The notes beneath the pieces are model-generated. The model worked only from the letters and a program-made list of their open reading frames with translations, was not told the DNA's origin and searched no databases. The translations under genes were made by a program, and so were the position numbers. From Absidia repens (taxonomy: Eukaryota > Mucoromycota > Mucoromycetes > Mucorales > Cunninghamellaceae): a stretch of 12,795 nt of DNA. Below, in pieces: positions 1 to 9,821 of this stretch (position 1 is the first letter of the stretch; every line of letters starts with the position of its first letter). The stretch spans positions 1 through 12,795 of the forward strand of contig MCGE01000076.1 in the NCBI GenBank assembly GCA_002105175.1, in the 5' to 3' direction.

Positions 1-550
1 CTTGAATGTGCCCTTCTTGCTGAGAATTTGTTGATGTAATAGAACGAATCATAGCTACACCAATGATATTGTTGTTGTCATGGCCGGATGGTATTAAACT
101 GCTTCCCTCCTTTTTCTTCATCATCATAATCCAAACATTGCTTTTCGGTTCCAGTATAACGCAATCCATTTCATCCATCTTTTTTATTGTTATTTCCTTC
201 ACACGTGATACGTATCTATGCGAGAGCCAACTATGCCAAGCCAGACTGAATCCCATACTCCATAATACGAGTTCCATTAGCACCACTTGTACCCATGTCA
301 ACCACCTAACACGGAAATAGTAAAAAAACAGCCAGGAAGTCGGTTTTTGTCGAGCGGCAATACCATGCGCAATAATGGCCACCGCACCATAGAACCATTT
401 CTTTTTGCCACGATGGAAGAGCCGTTGTATCAGTAAACGCGGGTTGGCTTTATTACAATAATCATAGTAGAAGCGCTCTAGCTGAAGTTGGTGGTTGTGA
501 CGGTGTTGCTGTTCTTTCCCTGATTTGTATTCATAAATGTGGCCGATCAT
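1..550 (-). CDS. Membrane-anchored GNAT-family N-acetyltransferase, NAT8-like (partial)
   Basis: The frame is open from an ATG at 550 to the window edge (183 codons), so the C-terminal catalytic part is missing. The N-terminus (1-50) is polar and His/Gln-rich. Hydrophobic stretches follow at about residues 52-64 and 72-108, rich in Trp, Phe and Leu. From about residue 113 the order resembles the start of a GNAT fold: RYVSRV, then a charged helix (KKMDEMD), a Trp-containing strand (NVWIMMMKKK) and NNNIIGVAMIRSI, which matches the usual 'FWVAE..KIVGMV' strand pair. Animal NAT8 proteins have this topology: a hydrophobic hairpin in the ER/Golgi membrane followed by an acetyl-CoA-dependent acetyltransferase domain. 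The acetyl-CoA loop (RxxGxG/A) would lie beyond the edge, so family membership is inferred from topology and the first strands. There is no upstream in-frame ATG before a stop. The substrate is unknown. Confidence 0.55.
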   Translation of the reverse strand, partial: MIGHIYEYKSGKEQQHRHNHQLQLERFYYDYCNKANPRLLIQRLFHRGKKKWFYGAVAIIAHGIAARQKPTSWLFFYYFRVRWLTWVQVVLMELVLWSMGFSLAWHSWLSHRYVSRVKEITIKKMDEMDCVILEPKSNVWIMMMKKKEGSSLIPSGHDNNNIIGVAMIRSITSTNSQQEGHIQ

Positions 551-781
551 AATATCAGTAAGAGAGAGGAGACGAAAGGATAAAAAAAAAAAAGGTGGTG
601 AAATTCGATTTTAAGCCCCCGCCAAGAAATCATTGCCTGATATAGCCAAGGCACCCTGATCACCCACTTTCCCCGCACATACACATGCCCTTCTATATGG
701 AATGTGATGTAATGATTATCGATGACATATATGAGATAACATAAATAAGACAATGAAATAGTTTGGTAAATAAAAATAGAC
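551..781 (-). promoter_or_regulatory. Likely promoter and leader of the NAT8-like gene
   Basis: This spacer lies between the poly(A) signal of the upstream minus-strand gene and the ATG at 550. Read on the minus strand it has a GC-rich block directly followed by TTAAAA (609-623), about 60 nt before the start codon. A 12-T run (582-593) and a CT-rich leader then precede the ATG. The TTAAAA is a weak TATA-like candidate. No transcription start can be fixed from sequence alone. Confidence 0.35.
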
Positions 782-787
782 TTTATT
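782..787 (-). terminator. Poly(A) signal AATAAA for the Cys-rich gene
   Basis: On the minus strand AATAAAG lies about 200 nt after the stop codon at 988-990. It is preceded by AT-rich, TGTA-containing sequence and followed by T-rich sequence, as expected for fungal 3'-end formation. The 3' UTR (788-987) includes a 17-nt alternating AT run (924-940). Confidence 0.5.
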
Positions 788-987
788 TCTTTTTGTTCAA
801 AAAATGTAAAATGTCAAAATAAGGTGTGTATAATATATACAGAAATTGTGTGAGAGAGTGCTTGTTCTTTTTTGAATTTGAGATTTTTACAACATGTGAA
901 AACAAAATAAAATAAATTGTGAGATATATATATATATATACTAACTAGCTAACTAAAGAAAGGAGGGGGAGAGGGTAAAAAGTTCAA

Positions 988-2672
988 TCAGGTACATGAG
1001 CTCCAATCAATGGATGTCTTGTCGGCCAAACTAAGGCAAAATTCCATATGAGAGGAGGAAGGACGGGGTAATACGCTTCGGATGGCCTGGCTAAGGGGGA
1101 AGATTCGTTCGCTGGAGGGATCCGCAATGATGATCCGTTTGCCGGATGGTGGTGGAGTTGTGCCAATAATATCGGTTTCATCTAGCAAGTGACGAAAGGT
1201 AAAGCTATCAGTGATGGCGAGATTTCGAATAAAGTAAATACAAGGTTCGTCCGACGGCATGCTTTTCAATGAGACTGTTTCAATTTGAATCGATGGAGTG
1301 GGTGGTGAAGGTGGTATTCCAAGAGCCGGTGGATATTGTGTTGAGGACGATAATGGTATAGTCGAAGGAGAGGAAGAAGAAGAAGAGGAGGTATTATGGA
1401 GTTGATAAGGACGTAAATTGTAAGAAGACGAGGAGGCGGAAGGAGGTGGGGTTGTCGTATGATGGTGATGAGGATAATATTTTGGTGATGCACCACTAGA
1501 AAGATGTAGCTGCTGTTGTAAAGAAGACGATAAAGAGTTTAACGAGGTAGCAATGGGTGATAGTGATTGTTGCTGTAACGGAGGTAATTGCGGCGATAGA
1601 TAGATAAAGGAGGCGATGAAATAGATGTTGAGTGATGAAGACGATGATGTTGAGATGTTGCTCCAGATAAAGGTGTTGAGGCACTTGGATGCGGAGACAT
1701 TGTTGGCACTAATGATAAAGCGAGGGCGGTTGAAGAGTCCTTGTCGGTTCGTTTCCTTTTATAAGAGGTGGAAGGACGCAAATCCAAATCCATTGGTAAT
1801 GGCGCTGACGATGATGGCTGCTCTTGTTGTCCTTGTACTTGGTGCTGCTCTTGTTGACATAGTTCCTTCACTTTCGCAGCCAGCCCGCCGCTCTCCAATT
1901 TTTTGAACCCAGTGGTTGGTGATGTTGCTGTTTTATTGGTGGATCTACGATTACTTGCTCTTGTCGTTGATGCTGTTGGTGTAGTAGTTGCTGTTGGTGT
2001 TGCTGCTGCTGTTGGCATGGGCGCATCAATCAAAACACAAGAAGGAGAAGGAGAGGATGACGACGAAGAGAAGCTGTGGTTTTTCTGTTCCCAACGTTTT
2101 TTTGCCCTGTACAACGTGGAGCTATGTGCCTTACAAAGTCCCACCTCAGTTTGATTGGCCAATCCCACTACTTGGTTACTAGCAGCATCCCGATAGATTT
2201 TGTGCGCATTTTCTTCAAGCCATTGGATTGTAAAACCATGATCTTCCTTGTCGGTCCGGTTGAGTTTCTTCGCCCGCGAGTCTAATCCGCCCTGAGGTAG
2301 GTTTTTACCACGACGAGGTTGCGATTCATCACAAGTGCAATCCACTGAGTAGTTCTAAGAAGAAGAAAGAGAAAAAAAGAAGAAAAACGTAAGTAAAAGT
2401 ACTCTTTATATGCATTCTATGTACCTTTGAGCAAGTAAAACAAACGGCACAAACGGCACAAGCGTTCTGTCGAAGGAGAAGGAGAAAGAGAAGAAAAAAA
2501 TAAAAATGCCAATCAATATCACTTGGTTAGAAACAAGCTGCTTTGTTTATACCTTTCTTAAGGGTAGTGTACGCCGATCGTATTCATGGTCTAATGTTGG
2601 TAAAGTGGGAGATGGTTTTGGTGATAAATCAGATATGACTTTAGCAAGTTGAAACAAATTGTTGTCGGTCAT
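988..2672 (-). CDS. Cys-rich, Ser/Pro/Gln-rich protein, unrecognised; frame broken in exon 3
   Basis: I do not recognise this protein. On the minus strand exon 1 is 2672-2553 (40 codons), intron 2552-2467 (GTATAA...GACAG), exon 2 2466-2425 (14 codons), intron 2424-2355 (GTACAT...CTTAG), exon 3 2354-988; all junctions are phase 0. Residues 43-62 hold six cysteines (C43, C46, C49, C52, C60, C62), suggesting metal binding. A charged, complex block follows (about 92-147, with QWLEENAHKIYRD and STLYRAKKRW), which could be a DNA- or protein-binding domain. A long low-complexity region comes next (Ser, Thr, Pro, Gln, a KRKR patch near 280). Exon 3 starts in one frame, which stops at 1539-1541 (about 325 aa). 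From roughly 1600 to the TGA at 988-990 the coding-like frame is a different one, ending in a compact region with IRNLAITDSFTFRHLL and SSHMEFCLSLADK. Read across the break the protein is about 510 aa. A regulatory role is a guess from composition. Confidence 0.6.
1595..1606 (-). repeat. TCTA/GATA tetranucleotide repeat at the frame break
   Basis: Three GATA units on the plus strand (TCTA-type on the coding strand) sit where exon 3 of the Cys-rich gene must change frame. The upstream frame is coding-like down to here (PPLS) and the downstream frame is coding-like from here (LSPQLPPL). Gain or loss of one 4-nt unit shifts the frame by exactly the amount needed. Confidence 0.6.
2433..2460 (-). 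repeat. In-frame 9-bp tandem duplication in exon 2 (Cys-Ala-Val unit)
   Basis: On the coding strand GCCGTTTGT occurs twice in a row. It encodes Ala-Val-Cys twice and gives C43-AV-C46-AV-C49. The preceding codon is TGT, so the duplication adds one whole CxxC step. The coordinates bracket the duplicated stretch approximately. Confidence 0.6.
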
Positions 2673-2746
2673 ATGGCAGGTTTTTTTTTTCTTTGCAGAA
2701 AGAAAAAAAGAAGAAAAAAAAAAAGGAAAGAGAGGGGCGAAGGGGT

Positions 2747-2748
<2 letters not shown>

Positions 2749-2792
<44 letters not shown>
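2749..2792. repeat. (AG)22 microsatellite
   Basis: It is a perfect 44-bp AG dinucleotide run flanked by A-rich, G-rich sequence. It begins about 77 nt upstream of the start codon of the minus-strand Cys-rich gene and would be a CT repeat in that gene's leader or core promoter. Confidence 0.95.
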
Positions 2793-2796
<4 letters not shown>

Positions 2797-3478
2797 AAAA
2801 AAAAAGGAGGCGAATAAAAAATATTATTATGTTGTCTGTGATATTGCAGTATGCCTCGGAGATTCCACTCACTTAATATTAAAACAGCTTGGTAGGAAAC
2901 CTTAATCACCCTTTTAACGATCCATTTTTGTGTGTAAAAAAGGGAAATGTTATTGTCACACTCTTCTTTACTGTCTCTCTTGTTTATATCACTCGCTCAA
3001 ATACTGTGAGAATCAGTCTTTTTTTTTTTTTTTTTTTTTTTTTCATTCAAGTGCCTATTATTTATGGTTTCACAATCAAAAAAGAAGATCAGTCTTACAG
3101 ATTCGTAGGGCCAACCAGCCAACGGCTACCAATGTCCGATCACATCATGACCTACTGATACTACTATACCAAGGAAACAACTACTTTATTATTGCACCTA
3201 GTCCTTCTACGTACTAGAGCGAATGCAACTAACCAAGAATCAAGTAAAGTGAGAACATGATCTACAATTGCATATGATTTTCTCTTTTTGACCCCCTTCA
3301 TCGCCGTTATGATATTGATTGATATGAACATCAATGTGCCTTCAAAAGAGATTGATCATAGGCAGTGAATACTGACGGTTCTGCTCTGGCCACATTAGTT
3401 AAATGCAAATTGTATAATTGTCAATGGAGAACGTCCAGTCAGTGGCTACAGGTACAGCGAGAGCGGGAATTTAAATAT

Positions 3479-3511
<33 letters not shown>

Positions 3512-3523
3512 GGCCTTGTCTCT

Positions 3524-3554
<31 letters not shown>

Positions 3555-3559
3555 CACAG
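3555..3559 (+). promoter_or_regulatory. Possible 3' splice site of a 5'-UTR intron of MTO1
   Basis: CACAG follows a 28-T pyrimidine tract directly and lies 7 nt before the MTO1 ATG. This is the layout of a splice acceptor. A GTACAG donor-like site lies upstream near 3450. It may equally be chance next to a promoter poly(T) tract. Confidence 0.25.
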
Positions 3560-3566
3560 TTGAGTA

Positions 3567-6557
3567 ATGTACCGCCACAGTCGATATTTATTTTCACGAT
3601 CCAAATTCATCCGATCTTATACCTCAACTGCTCCATTACATGACTTTGATGTAGTAGTTATTGGTGGTGGTCATGCTGGCACTGAAGCTTGTACAGCTGC
3701 TGCTCGAATAGGTGCTCGAACCCTATTGATCACTCAAAATCTGGATACCATAGGTAAACAAACAGTAAAAGCATAGTACCTCGCTTCACTGTAACTTAAC
3801 TTCCCTTTTATTCTTAGGTGAAATGTCTTGTAATCCTTCGTTTGGTGGTGTTGGAAAAGGTGTTCTTGTCCGAGAAGTGGATGCTCTTGATGGTGTATGT
3901 GGCCGAATCTCTGGTAAGAAGGGGATACTCCTTGAGACACCTTATTGTTCCCCATTTATGTATTTTTCTATTTGTTTATAGATCTTGCTGGTATCCAATT
4001 CAAAGTATTGAATCGATCCAAAGGGGCTGCTGTATATGTAAGAACAGAGGAAGCGAATGGGAAACCAGTCGAATTGACAGCTCACATATTCGATCTATAC
4101 TTTCATTAGGGACCAAGAGCACAGATTGATCGATCGCTATACAAGCAGAACCTACAAGCATACTTGAAAGATTACCCCAATCTGACTATTCGATCTGGTA
4201 GTGTCGCTGATCTGGTGCTTGGCAGTAGCAATGCGACTGATACGACAAATGCAGGGGAACAAGTGGTTCAAGGCATCCGATTAGGTAAGACAAAAATAGA
4301 TGACCACAGTGGGGATACTATGATTTGATGGTACTGATATCCTTCAATTTCCTCCCTTCTCGATCAGACAATGGTCATATAGTGCGTGCACCGAATGTAG
4401 TGATTACCACAGGGACGTTTTTGGGTGGTGAAATACATTTAGGACTTAAAGTATGGCCGGCTGGACGTATCGACGAAAATCCTTCCATTGGATTATCAAA
4501 ATCACTACACAAGGCAGGGTTCAAGTTGGCAAGATTGAAAACAGGTAATATATATGCATGTTCTTCAGTGTTTGTTTTTTGAAAGTAGGTACTTACTTTT
4601 TTTATTTATTAATAGGGACCCCTCCTAGGTTAGATGGCCGCACAATCAACTACAAAGGTCTAATCGTGCAAGAAGGGGACCAGCCTCCATCTCCATTCTC
4701 TTATCTACACAAGACTGTCCCCCATGCTGTAAGTTGATACGATGGCACGTATGTGGCTCAAGTGCACATTTGAAACTGACATCTCTCTTTGTCTCTCTAC
4801 ATTAGAACAATCAAGTACTGTGTCACCAAACTCGAACAAATGCAGCCGTCCATGATTATTTGGAAAAAAATTTTGATCAAAGTATCCATATCAGAGAAAC
4901 TGTAAAAGGACCAAGGTAATGGGCGTGTAAACCAACTGTAACGGTAACGACAACAACGCCAGTATACTGAAATCCCTTTCTTTTTTAGGTATTGCCCCTC
5001 ACTTGAAAGTAAAATCAAACGATTCCGTCACAAATCAAGTCATAACATCTGGCTGGAACCTGAAGGTAAGTTCGAAAACGGCAATGATATATTTATACTT
5101 CGATAATTTGCTCACTACTTTGATGATTAGGTTTGGACAACCATCTTGTCTATCCTAACGGTATCTCAAACACTATGCCTGAAGACATTCAACTCAACTT
5201 TTTACGAATGATTCCTGGCTTAGAAAACGTGGATATGGTTAAACCAGGTATATATATATATATATATATCAACAAGGAGAAGGCTCATAATATAAATATA
5301 TGATTTTGACTATTTTTTTTTTTTTTTTTTTTTAGCTTATGGTGTTGAATATGATCATGTCGACCCTCGGGAATTACGATCTACTTTGGAAACGAAGCGT
5401 ATTGGGGGATTATTCATGGCAGGACAAATCAATGGAACGACGGGATATGAAGAGGCGGCGGCACAAGGTCTGATGGCAGGGATGAACGCAGGATTACGCT
5501 CTTTGGGCCGGGCTCCATTTATCCTTGATCGATCGGATGCGTACATTGGTGTCTTGATTGACGATTTGATTACCAAAGGTGTGGAAGAACCATATCGTGT
5601 CTTCACAGCAAGATCAGAGTATCGATTATTATTACGTGCGGATAATGCGGATATGCGATTGACAAGAAAAGGTAACAAAACAAATAATCGGTATATCTCA
5701 TTTACGGGACTCAGATTTTTTTTTTGACTATTCATATTTTTAGGTTATGAAGCAGGTGTGATTGGCAAAGATCGCTGGAGTCACTTTATGGATACTGAAA
5801 TGGCGCTGACGACTACGATGAAACTTTTGGAAGAAACAAAAATGCCTGCAAATAAATGGGCAGCCTTCGGTATCAAGCCGAAAAATGGAACTAAAACGAT
5901 GAACGATCACGGTGCGCTAAGAAGGTAAGATAAAAATAATATTACTGTCAATATATCAAAATATCAGAATGTGAAACGGAATGGTAAATTTCAATTTTGC
6001 TCTTATGATAGTGGTATCGATTTATTGACATGGGTTGGTGTTACTTTGGATGACTTCAAACAAGTACTGCCTTCATTAAACGAATTAGACCCATCTATAG
6101 CTGAACGAGTCCTTATTGAAGGCCGATACAAACCATTTTTGAAACGTCAGGAAGCCGAGGTGGAAGCATTAAAGAGAGATGAAAACCTGGAATTGGATAT
6201 TAACCTGGACTACAAAAGGTAAACAAAAACATGATGTTCGCTCGAATGAAAGAATTGACTTTATTAATACCCCTTTTTTTTTTTTTTGTTTTTCTGCAGT
6301 TTGGATCAATTGTCGAACGAGATACGGAACAAACTTGCGATTGTGCGACCTGAAACTTTGGTAAGACTTGAATTAAAAGGAGGAATGAAAAAAATGGTCA
6401 AGACTGATGTTTATGTACTTTATAGGGTGCCGCTAAACGAGTGGAAGGAATGACACCTGCCGGGATGGTTGTTTTATTGAAATATGCTCGACGACGACAA
6501 TCAAATGGCGTTACACCACCCTCATTGAAACAAGAACAACAAGCAGCAGTAGTTTAA
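3567..6557 (+). CDS. MTO1: MTO1/GidA homologue, mitochondrial tRNA U34 carboxymethylaminomethyl-modifying enzyme, FAD-binding subunit
   Basis: It is complete at 674 aa (yeast Mto1 is about 670). Exons: 3567-3753, 3818-3913, 3982-4037, 4110-4284, 4368-4544, 4616-4728, 4806-4915, 4989-5065, 5131-5247, 5336-5671, 5744-5924, 6012-6218, 6300-6360, 6426-6557. All 13 introns are GT-AG, 64-88 nt, and every junction keeps frame. The first 25 residues are Arg/Ser/Tyr-rich with almost no acid, as in a mitochondrial presequence. The FAD-binding motif GGGHAG is at 33-38 and the conserved [11 protein letters not shown] at about 67-77. GidA signature 1 ([11 protein letters not shown]) is at about 303-313 and signature 2 ([12 protein letters not shown]...) starts at 398. 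The C-terminal helical domain ends with the family-typical LSNEIRNKL and GMTPAGM. With the GTPase Mss1/GTPBP3 (not in the window), this family installs the cmnm5/taurinomethyl-type group on wobble U34 of mitochondrial tRNAs. The identification is secure. Confidence 0.96.
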
Positions 6558-6654
6558 ATTAGACATTTAGAATATCCCCCTCCTACCTTCCATTTTTACT
6601 CTATTTTTTTTTTTTTTTTATGTATTGTATATTTGTATTCCACACACTTTGAAA

Positions 6655-6660
6655 AATAAA
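6655..6660 (+). terminator. Poly(A) signal of MTO1
   Basis: AATAAA lies about 100 nt after the TAA stop. It is preceded by a T run and several TGTA elements (near 6620-6640) and followed by A/T-rich sequence. This gives a compact 3' UTR. Confidence 0.7.
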
Positions 6661-7032
6661 GAATTGAACTTATTGTTTAAAAAAAGGTATGACCAGACCA
6701 ACGAAAAAAAAAAGTTAAAAGAGCTAAGCAGGTGAATATTATATTTTGTGTTTAGGTGTGATGGTTGGCTACCCTTTAGACTATTTGTTACACTTTTGCT
6801 TCACCCCCAATTTTATTCTTTTACGCTCCCTTTCCCCCAATTTTTTTTTATCTTTGTTTTTCCTTTTTTACTCGGCTTCCCATCCCACTTTCTCTCTCTG
6901 TCTGTCAGGCCTCTCTTTCTCTCTCTTTTTTTTTATATATATCTTATTTCGTCCTTCCCTTTTTTCTTTTCTTCTCCATTATACCTTTTTGTACCTCATT
7001 ACCATTATCACCGTCTATCCCGTTTATTCTTC
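6661..7032 (+). promoter_or_regulatory. Promoter and CT-rich leader of the Zn2Cys6 gene
   Basis: The region is strongly pyrimidine-rich on the plus strand from about 6800 to 7020. TATATATAT at 6934-6942, about 90 nt before the ATG, is the best TATA candidate. The spacer to the MTO1 poly(A) signal is only about 370 nt. The frame upstream of the ATG is open but contains no earlier in-frame ATG, which supports the start at 7033. An out-of-frame ATG at 6761 would matter only if transcription starts upstream of it. Confidence 0.45.
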
Positions 7033-9577
7033 ATGGAAGTGGATCATTCATCCCAGCAAGTCAATCCTTTTGTGATTATCCAATACCCGTCCCCACCTTC
7101 CAATAATGTTCAGATCCCCTCTTCTCAGCAATCCGGTTCTGTCTCACAAACCAACGGTACTCAGAACGAACAAGGTAATCCACCTCCACCAAAACGAAAA
7201 CGGCAACAGACTGGTTATGCTTGCGATAAGTAAGTTTATTGAATGTATATAAGGATCTAGTGGGACGTGTATTTTGACTTTCTTTCTTCTCTTCTTTAAC
7301 AAAGGTGTCGTGAACGTAGGGTTGGTTGTGATAGAGGAAAACCGACATGCCGCCAATGTGATGGGAAATACGATTGTGTTTACAGCAACCATGCCTTACG
7401 ATTAGACAATGTATCTATGCGACAGCGGATGGACGATATGCAGTCAACAATTAAACGGATGTACGATGTGCTTACGCGACTCGAGGATGATTATATGGAA
7501 ACCGTGCCACGGATGTTCGAACAGAAGACCAGTTCACAGTATCAACCAGCACCACCGCCGCTAACATCATCATCTTCATCATCGTCATCTTTCCAACCCT
7601 CGAGTTTACCGTTATCACCACCTACTCTATTGAATGACTTTATATCAACAACTACTGCAAGCAATCCAAAATATTCCACACCTACAGCTGAGTACGATGA
7701 TCCTACAGCAACAACTGGGGCGTCCTCTTTACCATCACAAGTCGTTATCTATGGTCAACAAGACAACCCTACCGTAATAGATTGGGCTGCTCGCACAGGA
7801 TGGCAAGTCTCCTCCGACAATGGACTTACTTCAATTCATACCAACATCACAAGCTATGAAGATCTTCGTGAGGCTGTTCGACGTGCTCTCCAAATGTCAT
7901 ACCGATTCCAGGGACCGCCTTTATATTCGTCTCCAACTTGTCCTCAAAACCCGATCTTTGTGGATGAATTACCCTCTTTTGGTGCCTTCGAAAAATTGGG
8001 TCGGATTTCATCCAATCGTCCGCAATTGAAGTCAAATTCTTCAGCATCATCATCACCTGCATCACCATCATCCTCATCATCATCCACTTCACCGCATTCA
8101 TCATCAGCATCATCAACATCATCATCACACTCACATGACAGCACACACACAGACCATTTACTTGAAACGGATGTCATGACAAGACTGATCAAACAACATC
8201 ATCAATGCGGCTTCCCGATTCTTGTCAGTCCAGCACGATTTGAACGGCATTATCAACAAGGCGAATTGAAATCAGTGGTACTATCATCGATCTTCTGCCA
8301 TATTGCGCCTCATGCATGTATATATCATCCCCAATTGGTACACCTTCAAGATTTCCGGACATTGGGCGAACGATTCTACGACCATTCTCGCATGGAGCTG
8401 GGTCTGGACGAACAACTGAATCTCTCCAACATTCACCAACGTACCTTGTTGATCACATATGATTTGGACCTTGGCCGTGTGAAGCGAGCGTTTATGCATT
8501 TGGGGTTGGCGATCAGAATGTGTTTTGCCTTGGATTTACATCGACCAGCTGGGTATGTGCACTGTACGACTGCATTTGAACGGGAACAAGCCAAACGGGT
8601 TTTCTGGACGGTGTGGTTCTTTGACTCGATGGTGCCCCATTTCTTTGCGCAGCCGTCGACCATCCGCAACGAAGACATCCAGATCGAGGTGCCGTGTGTC
8701 CTAGTCGATTTCGATCCCACCGAAACTGACCAAACTCGCTTCGCTATCAGTCTGATCCATGTCCGTCGCCTGCACTCGGAAAAATCGCTCCGCTCTTTCT
8801 ATAAACGCTTGCCTGAATCTAGCCGCTGCGCCCACCATCAACCACCAGTCATCACCACCTCTTCGCTCTGGACACGTCGTACCTACTTTTGTATCTTGCT
8901 GGATTACTGTCTGCTTTGGATCACCTTGTACCGACCACGCCTCCCTCGCAAAGTTGCCATCCGCCGTACATCACAAGCTGCTTTTGCCATGTTGCACTTA
9001 TTTACCCAGTGGTTCCACTCGAGTCCTGATTTCGACTGCTTCTTCCGTCCTTATCTATTCCATTATATGAGTATTATCCAAGTATTCAAGGTAAAAGGAA
9101 ACCAAAAAAGATGCCCCAACTTTTCCATGTTTCTCACTCACTCCAATTTTTTTTTAGAACAATATCACACAACAAGATGGACCAAGATCTCCGGCGCTGA
9201 TTGCTCAAAGTCAAGCGGCTCTGGTGCAACTCTTCCATATGTACCGTACGACACCCACACATCGATCATTTGCTGAAAGTCAATTGGAGAAAGATTTACT
9301 GATGTTTATACAACAACATGGCATTTTGACCTTGTCACAGCTACAATACGGGCAACATCAAGCACCGGATCCAGGCATTCTTGGGGAACTCATGGACGAT
9401 CCTGAAAACTCTGAGTATTATGGCTGGGGAATCTTTTCCGTGGTCAAGGACGGGGCGTCGTTTGGCAACAACAACAACAACAGTAGTGGGAGCGGCGAAG
9501 GCAGCAGCTCGGCCATGTCGTCGACATCTTCTTCAAGTCTGGAAATGGACCATGTCCCGTCTTTATGGAACATTTAG
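7033..9577 (+). CDS. Zn2Cys6 binuclear-cluster transcription factor with fungal-specific regulatory domain
   Basis: It is complete at 800 aa in three exons: 7033-7229, 7305-9090, 9158-9577. Introns are 7230-7304 (GTAAGT...AAAG) and 9091-9157 (GTAAAA...TTTTTTAG). The N-terminal 50 residues are Ser/Gln/Pro-rich and end in a PPPKRKR basic patch (a likely NLS). The zinc cluster covers C64, C67, C74, C81, C84 and C90 (C-x2-C-x6-C-x6-C-x2-C-x5-C), with RERRVGCDRGKPTC in the DNA-contacting part. The last spacing is at the short end for the family. A helical linker (about 97-135, RQRMDDMQ...RLEDD) could be a dimerising coiled coil. Ser-rich stretches follow near 155 and 310-345. A Fungal_trans-like domain runs from about 355 to 600, with FPILVSP, the AIRMCFALDLHR helix and FWTVWFFDSM. 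The nuclear role and sequence-specific DNA binding are family knowledge; target genes cannot be told. Intron 1 splits the Lys codon between the first two cysteines. The Asn/Ser/Gly-rich tail looks disordered. Confidence 0.92.
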
Positions 9578-9821
9578 CAACACTACCCACTTTTCTTGCA
9601 CATGCGACAATGATTCCTCTGATGAAGTTTAGACACACTTGATTTATTTTTTACATATCCTTTATTTATATATACATATATACACTCTTGTTTGTTACTA
9701 TTTATTGCTCTATTTGTTATCATTCCGGTTACCATATATTTCCCCTACCCCTTCTCTCTCTCGATTTCGTTTATTTATATATTTATTTGTTTGTCCCTCT
9801 TTTTTGTGCGATCAATGTTAT

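Larger units (their letters stand above)
2673..3566. promoter_or_regulatory. Divergent intergenic region between the Cys-rich gene and MTO1
   Basis: About 890 nt lie between the two divergent start codons. The region holds an A-rich stretch (2700-2725), the AG microsatellite (2749-2792) and three poly(T) runs on the plus strand: 3019-3043 (25 nt), 3486-3511 (26 nt) and 3527-3554 (28 nt). Long poly(dA:dT) tracts exclude nucleosomes in fungal promoters (known in general), so these may mark open promoter DNA for both genes. No clear TATA box was found. The middle (3060-3480) has no credible ORF. Confidence 0.5.

Noticed and set aside
1541..1720. An intron from GTGCCA to CAACAG explaining the frame change in the Cys-rich gene
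   Set aside because: The phase would work, but the donor is far from the GTAWGT-like donors used elsewhere in the window and the would-be intron reads as Ser/Pro-rich coding sequence.
1625..2285. Several plus-strand ORFs of 64-93 codons opposite the Cys-rich gene
   Set aside because: They are antisense shadows of a low-complexity coding exon, with no splice, start-context or family support.
2547..2909. 120-codon minus-strand ORF reading through the AG microsatellite with a (Leu-Ser)n stretch
   Set aside because: Its first half is a translated dinucleotide repeat. Only its last 40 codons before the splice donor are coding-like, and these are covered by exon 1 starting at the internal ATG at 2672.
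8759..9070. 103-codon plus-strand ORF in another frame inside the Zn2Cys6 gene, first suspected to mark a frameshift
   Set aside because: The main frame stays coding-like throughout (LDYCLLWITLYRPRL, FFRPYLFHYMSIIQVF) and joins exon 3 in frame through a normal intron, so no frameshift is needed.
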